Below, piece by piece: positions 32,815 to 39,707 of a stretch of DNA of 64,000 nucleotides. The notes beneath the pieces are model-generated. The model was not told the origin of the DNA. It saw nothing but the letters and a program-made list of their open reading frames with translations, and made no database searches. The first letter of the stretch is position 1; the number at the start of each line of letters is the position of its first letter. Both the position numbers and the translations under genes were made by a program. Source of the stretch: F23-B02 sp963625655 (GTDB taxonomy: Bacteria > Bacillota > Clostridia > Oscillospirales > Oscillospiraceae); the NCBI GenBank assembly GCA_963625655.1, contig CAVFTS010000004.1:1-64000 (forward strand), in the 5' to 3' direction.

Positions 32815-34421
32815 TATATTTTGCCTCTCGGAGTTTTTGAACTGTTTAATGCGGTGAGCGCACAAAGGGTGAGCGCCGCACCGTCGGCTGCGGCGGCAAG
32901 CCAAACGCTTGCAAGCCCGAACAGACCGAGTATTATTATGATGACCTTGACCGTCAGCGCAAGGTAGAAATTGCGCTTTGCATCGGAAACGCTGCGTTTT
33001 GCGGCATACAGCATGAGCGGCAGCTTTGAAATGTCGTCGTCAAGAAGATAAGCGGTGCAGAGCCTGTTCCCGTTGCCGATCCTACCTGCTGCGACGGAAA
33101 CGTCGGCGGCATTGAGCGCCGAGGAATCAGACACGGGATCGCCGACGAAGGCAACGAGTCCGGTATCCGTTGAGCGGGTAAGCTCCTTAATCGCAATTAC
33201 CTTCTGCTCCGGCACAAGCTCCGCTATAACGTCGTTTGCACCGAGCGCATAGCCGAGGGTGTTTCCCGTGTCCTGAGAGTCACCCGTGAGCAGTACGATG
33301 TTCTCGACACCGAGGGAGCGGAGAGAGCGGATGGATTCCTTTGCTCCGCTTCTGATGCGGTCGTCGATAACGATGTAGCCGCCATAGCGCCCGTCGGCTG
33401 CGACGTGTATAATCGTTGCCTCCGACTTCACGGGGGTCGCCTTGATGCCGTGTGCGTTCATAAGTGCGATGTTGCCGACGAGTACCTTCCTGTCGCACAC
33501 CGTGACCTCAATGCCACGCCCGGGGAGCTTGTTCGGGCGCTTAATGAGCGAGGCGGGCGGAAGCTTTGTACAGGCAGCCTTCAAAGCCTGCGCTATTGGA
33601 TGGTTAAAGCCGCTCTCGGCAGCGGCGGCAAGCGTGAGCAGATCCTCCGCCGAAATGCCGACAGGCTCGACCTGAGTGACGGTGAAGCTGCCCTCTGTGA
33701 CCGTACCCGTCTTGTCGAGGGCGACGGTGCCGATGTCCGCTATCTGCGAAAGTCCCAAGTGACTCGTGACGGCGACTCCGCCGTTCAGCGCACAGGATAT
33801 GCCGCCGGAGTAGCACAGCTCAACGGACGAAACGAGGGAGCAGGTGCAGGAGGCGAGAAGAAACACGACGCCCCTTTGCGTCCACTGCACCCAGTTGCCG
33901 TCGCTTATCGAGGGAACAACCGCAAACAAAACGCCGGACACGGCGAACATGGGAGTGAATATTTTTACAAAGCCGGAGACTCTCGTCTCGGTCTTTGCGG
34001 GAGCGTCCGCCTGCGAGCGCATCGCATCGGGGAGCCTGCGCCGCTTGCCGCCGTCGAGCGAACCGACGCTGTAGCTGCGCCGTGCAAACATGATGAGGAC
34101 GCTGATAAGCCGATAGATGAGCATTATGCCGACCGCCTCGTGATATGAGCCGATGGCGAGCATGGCGCCGCTTGCAAGCGTTACGAGAAGCTCGTCACTC
34201 GTGAGCCGTGCTTTTAAAACGGCGTCAAAGGCGCCGAGGACGGTATTGAAGCCCGCCAGCACATACGGAACGAGGAACACCGCCAGCACGAGGTAGGAAT
34301 TAAGCTCCGAGTGAGCGTCGCAGACCATCCACGCTGCGGCAAACAGAGCAGCGCCGAGGACCGTTATAAGCAATTCACGCCGGAGCATACCGAGCCCGGA
34401 CGGTCGTTTGTTATTTTGCAT
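32814..34421 (-). CDS. Reduced P1B-like P-type ATPase lacking the actuator domain
   Basis: 535 residues. Membrane segments at about 15-110, then only about 35 residues (115-150: RRSYSVGSLDGGKRRRLPDA) before the next pair (153-196). The actuator domain with its TGE motif, normally over 100 residues, is missing. The metal-site CPC reads CTC (192-194). Kept: DKTGT (236-240), HP in GFNHPIAQAL, TGD. The hinge GDGxND reads GDPVSD. No metal-binding domain precedes TM1. ATG 34421 follows AAGGAG. First gene of a coupled operon with HAD-IB and MFS genes. Frame is intact over 1.6 kb, so selection on some function is likely. True ion pumping is doubtful. Confidence 0.85.
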   Translation of the reverse strand: MQNNKRPSGLGMLRRELLITVLGAALFAAAWMVCDAHSELNSYLVLAVFLVPYVLAGFNTVLGAFDAVLKARLTSDELLVTLASGAMLAIGSYHEAVGIMLIYRLISVLIMFARRSYSVGSLDGGKRRRLPDAMRSQADAPAKTETRVSGFVKIFTPMFAVSGVLFAVVPSISDGNWVQWTQRGVVFLLASCTCSLVSSVELCYSGGISCALNGGVAVTSHLGLSQIADIGTVALDKTGTVTEGSFTVTQVEPVGISAEDLLTLAAAAESGFNHPIAQALKAACTKLPPASLIKRPNKLPGRGIEVTVCDRKVLVGNIALMNAHGIKATPVKSEATIIHVAADGRYGGYIVIDDRIRSGAKESIRSLRSLGVENIVLLTGDSQDTGNTLGYALGANDVIAELVPEQKVIAIKELTRSTDTGLVAFVGDPVSDSSALNAADVSVAAGRIGNGNRLCTAYLLDDDISKLPLMLYAAKRSVSDAKRNFYLALTVKVIIIILGLFGLASVWLAAAADGAALTLCALTALNSSKTPRGKI

Positions 34422-34430
34422 GGTCAACTC

Positions 34431-34462
34431 CTTATAATAAGGGCATAATACATTATTATAAG
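34431..34462. promoter_or_regulatory. 10-bp perfect inverted repeat at the P-type ATPase start (candidate operator)
   Basis: CTTATAATAA (34431-34440), 12-bp spacer, TTATTATAAG (34453-34462). It contains a TATAAT-like -10 box on the minus strand and touches the AAGGAG of the ATPase gene, so a bound dimer would block transcription; as RNA it could also hide the ribosome site. Confidence 0.55.
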
Positions 34463-34527
34463 TCTACACCAGCGGAGAGGAATAATCAAATCTGCAACTA
34501 CATAATTTGTTTATAAATAATTATCTC

Positions 34528-34556
34528 TTGACATAATTTACGGGTGATGCTATGCT
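34528..34556 (+). promoter_or_regulatory. sigma-A promoter of the S24 regulator gene
   Basis: TTGACA, 17-nt spacer, TATGCT. ACATAATTT occurs as a direct repeat at 34500-34508 and 34531-34539 (31 bp apart, about three turns), the second overlapping the -35 box: a possible autoregulatory site. Confidence 0.65.
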
Positions 34557-34581
34557 CAGAGTATAATGATGGAGGTGCGCC

Positions 34582-35322
34582 ATGAGAGGTTCGATGCTCA
34601 AGGAGATACTCAGGGAACAGAAAACCAATATAAACGAGCTTGCACGTCGGCTCAACGTCCCGGCTCAGACCCTGTACAGCATGGTCAAGCGTGACAATCA
34701 GAAGGTCGATTTTGACCTGATGATGCGCATTTGCTCCGAGCTGAACGTCCCGGTCGAGCGCATGTGCGAGGATGTGACCGTTCCCGCTCTGCCCGACAGC
34801 GACGAGTTTTCCGTGCTCAGCCGCTACCGTCGCCTTGACGAGTGGGGCAGGGAGCTTACAAAGCTCGTCATCGACAGGGAGCTTATGCGCTGCGAAAGCG
34901 CAGCCGAGGTTAAGCCGACTGCGGGTAAGATCATTCCGCTGTACACCACCCCCGCCGCCGCAGGCTATGCTTCGCCTGCATTGGGGGACGATTACGAGGA
35001 TTACGAGGTGTCCGGCGACAGCAAGGCGGACTTTGCCGTGCGCATTGACGGCGACAGCATGGAGCCGTATATAAATGACGGCAGCGTTGCGCTGTGCAAG
35101 CGTGGCGCAATAATCCACGACGGCGACGTCGGGCTGTTCTTTGTGGACGGCGACATGAAGTGCAAGCAGTACTGCCAGGACAGTGAGGGCAACGTGTACC
35201 TGTTCTCCGCAAACAGGGAGCGCTCCGATGCGGATGTACACATCAGCGCAACGTCAGGGATAACGCTGCTCTGCTTCGGCAAGGTGCTGCTTGACAAAAG
35301 TATTCCGCTTCCGGAGGCATGA
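34582..35322 (+). CDS. XRE-family regulator with S24 (LexA-like) autocleavage domain
   Basis: 246 residues. HTH domain at about 5-62 (INELARRLNVPAQTLYSMVK), linker, then a LexA-like domain: scissile Ala127-Gly128 in TPAAAGYA, nucleophile Ser159 in GDSMEP, and general-base Lys195 in KCKQY, with the 36-residue spacing expected. Such proteins repress until self-cleavage. GGAGGTGCGCC precedes ATG 34582. No phage genes surround it, so it is probably a stress or host regulator. Divergent from the reduced P-type ATPase operon, which it may control; it overlaps nothing but is two bases from the next gene. Confidence 0.9.
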   Translation: MRGSMLKEILREQKTNINELARRLNVPAQTLYSMVKRDNQKVDFDLMMRICSELNVPVERMCEDVTVPALPDSDEFSVLSRYRRLDEWGRELTKLVIDRELMRCESAAEVKPTAGKIIPLYTTPAAAGYASPALGDDYEDYEVSGDSKADFAVRIDGDSMEPYINDGSVALCKRGAIIHDGDVGLFFVDGDMKCKQYCQDSEGNVYLFSANRERSDADVHISATSGITLLCFGKVLLDKSIPLPEA

Positions 35323-35324
35323 TA

Positions 35325-35927
35325 ATGAAAAAAACAAAAAACGGTTTAAATGGCGAGGTACGGCGCTCATGTCCCAAGGACTACCGACGCTCTGCCGAGC
35401 TTGGCTTCAATACGAAGAAGGGACGCATTGCGGTGACTGCGGTCGGACTTGCGGCTGCTGCCCTGTGCTTTGCGGTCGGCTGCATTGCGGTTCCCATTTC
35501 CGAGCTTTATAACGTGAGCGGCATTTGGCATTTTATGCTGAGGCTTCTTATCATAGTCGTTCTGACCTGTGCATATCTTGTGCTTTTTGAGCTTCTGCAT
35601 TCCGTCGTACTTAAAAAGCTCCTCGGAGCAAGCACAATCAGAGTGAACGCCGCCTGCCGCAGCTTTTGGTTTACAAGCTCCGATTGGTTCTCGGTGAAGG
35701 CCTACTTTGTGGCGGCGCTGCTTCCGACGGCGGTAATGTTTCTGATATTGCTCCTTGCGAGCATCGTTTTGCCTTCGACGCTGTTCTGGGTGGTTTACAT
35801 AATACAGATAATCAACCTTGCGGTCCCGGCACCCTACTATTGCCTTGCCTGCGGGCTTCTGAAGAAAAAGCCAAAGGCTGCGCTTATTCGCGACGAAAAG
35901 GACGCCATCGGCATTTGGACAGCATAA
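35325..35927 (+). CDS. DUF3267-like membrane protein with degenerate zincin motif
   Basis: 200 residues with four to five hydrophobic segments. Region VLFELLHSVVLKKLLGAST aligns with the HExxH helix of DUF3267 putative membrane zinc peptidases, but the first His is Phe (FELLH). KAYFVAALLPTAVMFLILLL matches the next conserved helix. The C-terminus KKPKAALIRDEKDAIGIW also fits. It is thus probably catalytically inactive or a new variant. ATG 35325 with GGAGG eight bases upstream, translationally linked to the S24 regulator gene. Confidence 0.65.
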   Translation: MKKTKNGLNGEVRRSCPKDYRRSAELGFNTKKGRIAVTAVGLAAAALCFAVGCIAVPISELYNVSGIWHFMLRLLIIVVLTCAYLVLFELLHSVVLKKLLGASTIRVNAACRSFWFTSSDWFSVKAYFVAALLPTAVMFLILLLASIVLPSTLFWVVYIIQIINLAVPAPYYCLACGLLKKKPKAALIRDEKDAIGIWTA

Positions 35928-35940
35928 GCTGACTTAACGA

Positions 35941-35976
35941 AAAAAACGTCAGAGGAATTTTCCTTTGACGTTTTTT
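35941..35976. terminator. bidirectional terminator
   Basis: AAAAAACGTCAGAGGAA/TTCCTTTGACGTTTTTT stem between two convergent genes; A- and T-tracts on both sides. Confidence 0.88.
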
Positions 35977-35985
35977 GTTATCTTA

Positions 35986-37206
35986 CTATTCCTCAATCGG
36001 AGGATCGACGGGCTCCGGTACCGGAATGGGACTCGGTTCGGCGTCGGGCGAGGGGATCGGAAGCTCCTCGGAGCCGGGCAGCTCCTGCTCCGGACGCTTT
36101 GAGGGTTCGGGCGAGGGATCGGGGTCAAGGAAGGAGTAATCGACCACGAGGTCAGCCCCCGTAAAGCTGCCGTCGAGCTTGCTCATTGTACGCTCAAACT
36201 CCTTGCTGCCCTTTTTGTACGGGGTGGGGCGGAAATCGTTGTTTTCATCCGAGCCGCTCATGGAGCAGGGGATATAGTCGCAGGCTTCGAGCGAAACATC
36301 CCCATCGGCATTGCGGCACAGCGTCAGCTGCACGATAACGGAGTCATAGTCACGGGGGAAGGAGTTTCCGCCGAAGGAGAAGTTGCCGAGGCTGTACAGA
36401 ATAAGACCGCCGCCGTATTCCTCGGCGGGCTGCAAAACATGGGGATGCGAGCCGTACACGAGGTCGGCTCCGGCATCGATCGCAGCATGAGCGAGATTTT
36501 TCTGATAGGCGTTGGGACGGTATGCGCCCTCCACGCCCCAGTGCAGTGCACAGATTATGTACTCGGCGCCGTCGGCCTTGAGCTTATCTATCCCTTCCTT
36601 TAGCTGCGCTTCGCTTATCATAAAGCCGCCGTAGCCGCAGTAGATGCCGAGTCTCAGCCCGCTTTCGGTCGTGAAAACGACGCCTTGCCCGTCAGTCCCG
36701 TAGGCGATGCCACGCTCGTCGAGGGCGCTGAGCGTGTCGTCAAGCCCACGCTGACCGTAGTCCATGATGTGGTTGTTGGCGGTCGTCACAAAGTCGATGC
36801 CGCCGGAGACGAGCATATCGGCGTTTTCTGTCGGCGCTTTGAAGTGGAACAGCGAGCCGGAGCTTAAAAGAGCGTCGGAGAAATTGCATTCGAGGTTTGC
36901 GATCGTCACATCGTCGCTCTTAAAATATTCACGGACGTTTTGAAAGGGGTAGCCCGTATCGTCGTCACAGAGGCTTTGAAACCTGTTGCCTGCGAGGGTG
37001 CAGTCGCCGACGAGACTTATCGTAAAGCGCTCACTGTCCAGCTCATTTTGCACGGTGTCGGTCGGAGCGGGCGTTGCCCTCGGAGCGGGAGCGGACAGAA
37101 AGTCCTCGTCAATGATCCCGAAATGTATAAGCAGCATGAGCGCCGTAAGGACGAGCAGTCCCACCGCCGCCGCTATGCCTATTACAAGCTTCAGTTTTCT
37201 CCCCAT
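35986..37206 (-). CDS. CapA-family (poly-gamma-glutamate synthesis-like) protein
   Basis: 406 residues. Single N-terminal membrane anchor (about 5-30), a short Pro/Ala linker, the PGA_cap metallophosphoesterase-like domain (about 60-330: SLVGDCTLAGNRF, VTIANLECNFSD, TTANNHIMDYG, CALHWGVE, VYGSHPHVLQ) and a Pro/Glu-rich tail. Such proteins are often called CapA but most have no known substrate. ATG 37206 follows GAGAGG; the frame above has none. No capB/capC is adjacent, so true capsule synthesis is doubtful. Confidence 0.87.
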   Translation of the reverse strand: MGRKLKLVIGIAAAVGLLVLTALMLLIHFGIIDEDFLSAPAPRATPAPTDTVQNELDSERFTISLVGDCTLAGNRFQSLCDDDTGYPFQNVREYFKSDDVTIANLECNFSDALLSSGSLFHFKAPTENADMLVSGGIDFVTTANNHIMDYGQRGLDDTLSALDERGIAYGTDGQGVVFTTESGLRLGIYCGYGGFMISEAQLKEGIDKLKADGAEYIICALHWGVEGAYRPNAYQKNLAHAAIDAGADLVYGSHPHVLQPAEEYGGGLILYSLGNFSFGGNSFPRDYDSVIVQLTLCRNADGDVSLEACDYIPCSMSGSDENNDFRPTPYKKGSKEFERTMSKLDGSFTGADLVVDYSFLDPDPSPEPSKRPEQELPGSEELPIPSPDAEPSPIPVPEPVDPPIEE

Positions 37207-37309
37207 TTGCGTTTTCCTCTCACCGTGATCTGCACATATATTTGCGCACTTTGTGATAATTATATACAAAGACGGCAAAAATGACAAGCGGCTTTTGCCA
37301 ATTTGCCGC

Positions 37310-37338
37310 TTGACGTGAGAGGAAAGCGGTGCTAATAT
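37310..37338 (+). promoter_or_regulatory. sigma-A promoter of the T-box and trpB2
   Basis: TTGACG, 17-nt spacer, TAATAT. Confidence 0.8.
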
Positions 37339-37344
37339 GTAGAA

Positions 37345-37597
37345 AACCGATGAGCAAGAGTAGTAATCCGTGCGAAGATTTCAGAGAGCCGCCGTTCGGT
37401 GCGAGGCGGTATCGGGACTCGGATGAATGGACTTGTGAGGGCAAACCGAAGTTTCAGTAGGGGCGACGGGGTGACGGCCGTTAATACCGTCGGCGTATGG
37501 TAGTACGCATGAGTGGGCGAGAAATTCGCCAAGCCGGGTGGCACCGCAGGATATTATCTCCTGTCCCTGCATAATGCAGAGACAGGAGTTTTTTGTT
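37345..37597 (+). ncRNA. T-box riboswitch, tryptophan specifier
   Basis: Stem I contains the AGAGTAGTAATC kink region, an AGAGAG...GGTGCGAGG-type apical part and, on its 3' side, GAATGGAC with probable specifier UGG (37428-37430, Trp). The T-box proper is AGCCGGGTGGCACCGCAG at 37532-37549. A terminator (CTCCTGTC...GACAGGAG then TTTTTTG) ends at 37597. Uncharged tRNA-Trp would stabilise the antiterminator and allow trpB2 expression. The specifier is inferred by position. Confidence 0.9.
37558..37597 (+). terminator. T-box terminator
   Basis: CTCCTGTC-CCTGC-ATAAT-GCAG-GACAGGAG stem followed by TTTTTTG, 42 bp before the trpB2 ATG. Confidence 0.9.
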
Positions 37598-37638
37598 TGC
37601 ATCCTATCTCTGTAATATGAAAGAAAGGAGCAAACACA

Positions 37639-39006
37639 ATGAAAAACATTCCCTACAAAATCTATCTCGAAGAGGACGAGATGCCTCGTTCCTACCAGAA
37701 TCTCAGAGCTTATATGAAGGATAAGCCCGAACCGATGCTCAATCCGGCGACGCTCAAGCCCGTGAGCTTTGAGGATATGCGTCCCGTGTTCTGCGACGCC
37801 TGCATAGAGCAGGAATTGAACGTGAGCGACAAGTTCATCCCCATCCCGGAGGAAGTGTTCAACTTCTATAAGATGTACCGTCCCTCGCCGCTCGTGAGAG
37901 CCTACAACCTTGAAAAGGCGCTCGACACCCCGGCGGAGATATATTACAAGTTCGAGGGTACGAACACCTCAGGCAGTCATAAATTAAACTCAGCGGTACC
38001 GCAGGTCTACTACGCAAAGCAGCAGGGGCTTGAGAGCCTTACGACCGAGACCGGCGCAGGTCAGTGGGGTACGGCGCTTTCCATGGCGAGCGCATTCTTC
38101 GGCATCGACACCAAGGTGTATATGGTCAAGGTTTCGTCCCAGCAGAAGCCGCACAGAAAGGCGGTCATGGAGACCTACGGCGCACAGGTCATAGCCTCCC
38201 CCTCCGATACGACCGAGGCGGGCAGAAAGATAAACGAAATGTACCCCGGCACCGGCGGCAGCCTCGGCTGCGCCATCAGCGAAGCGGTCGAGGTTGCGGT
38301 AAAGACCCCGAACTGTCGCTACGTCCTCGGCAGCGTGCTGGATCATGTGCTGCTGCACCAGAGCATCGTCGGTCAGGAGACCAAAATCGCACTTGACAAG
38401 TACGGCATAAAGCCCGACGTCGTTATCGGCTGCGTCGGCGGCGGCTCCAACTTCGGCGGCATAATAACTCCGTTCATGGCGGAGCGTCTTGAGGGCAAGA
38501 CGAATACCGAGTTTGTCGCGGTCGAGCCCGCAAGCTGCCCGACTCTCACGAGGGGCAGATACGCATATGACTTCGGCGACATCGGCAAGGTCACTCCGCT
38601 TATCAAGATGTACACCCTCGGCAGCGGCTTTATGCCATCCGCAAACCATGCGGGCGGACTGCGCTACCACGGAATGAACGGTACCATCTCCAAGCTCTAC
38701 CACGACGGCTATATCAAGGCGGTCAGCTACGAGCAGACCAAGGTTTTCGAGGCGGCAGAGGCGTTTGCGAAGGTGGAGGGCTACCTCCCCGCACCCGAAA
38801 GCAGCCATGCGATAAAGGCTGCGATGGACGAAGCGCTGCGCTGCCGTGAAACGGGCGAGAAAAAGAAGATTCTCTTCTGCCTCACGGGTACGGGCTACTT
38901 CGACCTCAGCGGCTACCAGAAGTATAACAGCGGTGAAATGATCGACTACATCCCGACGGACGAGGAGCTTGAAGCAGGCTTCAACAGTCTCCCCGTAACC
39001 GAGTGA
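37639..39006 (+). CDS. Tryptophan synthase beta-like protein, TrpB2 type
   Basis: 455 residues, longer than classical TrpB (about 400). PLP-enzyme joining indole and serine. The Lys for PLP is in GTNTSGSHKLNSAVPQ; TETGAGQWG supplies the catalytic Glu; IGCVGGGSNFGG binds the phosphate. The N-terminal extension (RSYQNLRAYMKDKPEP) and missing COMM features are typical of TrpB2, which works without TrpA. No trpA or other trp gene is near. T-box control indicates use under Trp limitation, probably with indole taken from outside. AAAGGAG precedes ATG. Confidence 0.92.
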   Translation: MKNIPYKIYLEEDEMPRSYQNLRAYMKDKPEPMLNPATLKPVSFEDMRPVFCDACIEQELNVSDKFIPIPEEVFNFYKMYRPSPLVRAYNLEKALDTPAEIYYKFEGTNTSGSHKLNSAVPQVYYAKQQGLESLTTETGAGQWGTALSMASAFFGIDTKVYMVKVSSQQKPHRKAVMETYGAQVIASPSDTTEAGRKINEMYPGTGGSLGCAISEAVEVAVKTPNCRYVLGSVLDHVLLHQSIVGQETKIALDKYGIKPDVVIGCVGGGSNFGGIITPFMAERLEGKTNTEFVAVEPASCPTLTRGRYAYDFGDIGKVTPLIKMYTLGSGFMPSANHAGGLRYHGMNGTISKLYHDGYIKAVSYEQTKVFEAAEAFAKVEGYLPAPESSHAIKAAMDEALRCRETGEKKKILFCLTGTGYFDLSGYQKYNSGEMIDYIPTDEELEAGFNSLPVTE

Positions 39007-39009
39007 TCT

Positions 39010-39618
39010 TCAGAAAACCGAGGCGAAGAAATCGCAGACCTCGCCCCACAGCTCGACGATGCGGAACTTGCAGCGGTAGCCGTCCTCCTCGGTGACGATG
39101 CCCCGTGTCTCACCGTCGAGCGACTCCACGGCGCTGTCACTCTCGGCTGCGGTGAGGCACAGCGGCGGGAATACGACGCACCACCAGTTGTGCCCCTCGC
39201 CCTCGCCGAGAATGACCCGCAGTGACTCATAGCGCCCGGCGGGGAGCGAGAAGCTGCCGTAGTCCCGTGTGGGGTAGTACTCCTGCGTCAGCGTGACATT
39301 GACGGGGCGCCCCTCGGCGGCGGTCTCGGCGGCGGACTTTATCCCCTCAAGCTCGGAGCTTATGATCCGCTTTGCCTCGTCCGGGGATCCGGCGTCCTCA
39401 AGTCTGGGACTTATGTAGGAAAGCACGCTGTCCCGCACCTTGAGCTTTATGCGCTGCTCGTTTGAGTCGTCGGACACCGCAAGGACGTGCAGTCTCAAGA
39501 GACTTCCGCTTATGGACTCCTGCCGGGCCTGCGCCCATGTGCCGAGACAGAGCGTGACGCACAGTGCGAGCATGAGCGAGATCTCCCATATTCTGAACCG
39601 ATTATTTTTGATATTCAT
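39010..39618 (-). CDS. spoIIR: Stage II sporulation protein R
   Basis: 202 residues with an N-terminal hydrophobic segment (about 10-28). It is the forespore signal that triggers SpoIIGA and thereby pro-sigma-E processing in the mother cell. Diagnostic blocks: LLRLHVLAVSDDSNEQRIKLKVRD and GHNWWCVVFPPLC, plus a C-terminal WGEVCDFFASVF. GGAGG lies eight bases before ATG 39618, but inside a strong hairpin. Its stop is 3 bp from the convergent trpB2 stop with no terminator between. The candidate promoter is a sigma-F-like site in the hairpin. Confidence 0.93.
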   Translation of the reverse strand: MNIKNNRFRIWEISLMLALCVTLCLGTWAQARQESISGSLLRLHVLAVSDDSNEQRIKLKVRDSVLSYISPRLEDAGSPDEAKRIISSELEGIKSAAETAAEGRPVNVTLTQEYYPTRDYGSFSLPAGRYESLRVILGEGEGHNWWCVVFPPLCLTAAESDSAVESLDGETRGIVTEEDGYRCKFRIVELWGEVCDFFASVF

Positions 39619-39621
39619 AAC

Positions 39622-39666
39622 AAAAACCTCCGAAACTATGTGCTGACATTAGTATCGGAGGTTTTT
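39622..39666 (-). promoter_or_regulatory. hairpin that can hide the spoIIR ribosome site / act as terminator of ispE
   Basis: RNA arms AAAAACCTCCGATACT (39666-39651) and AGTTTCGGAGGTTTTT (39637-39622), one mismatch in 16, 13-nt loop. GGAGG of spoIIR is in the 3' arm. The 3' arm ends in a U-tract, so read-through from ispE would be terminated or left untranslated. Confidence 0.7.
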
Positions 39667-39679
39667 TCGGTTTTTAAAC
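39650..39679 (-). promoter_or_regulatory. sigma-F-like promoter of spoIIR inside the hairpin
   Basis: Minus strand GTTTA (39679-39675), 15-nt spacer, TCCGATACTA (39659-39650). It fits the sigma-F pattern GYWTA-N15-GGnRAnAHTR apart from the initial GG. Transcription would start about 39644, in the hairpin loop, so the message would lack the 5' arm. Confidence 0.5.
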
Positions 39680-39707
39680 ATAAGCATATCGGATGCTCCC
39701 CTTATGC

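Noticed and set aside
34582..35322. S24/XRE gene taken as sign of a prophage
   Set aside because: No integrase, terminase, capsid or attachment-site repeat nearby; neighbours are chromosomal.
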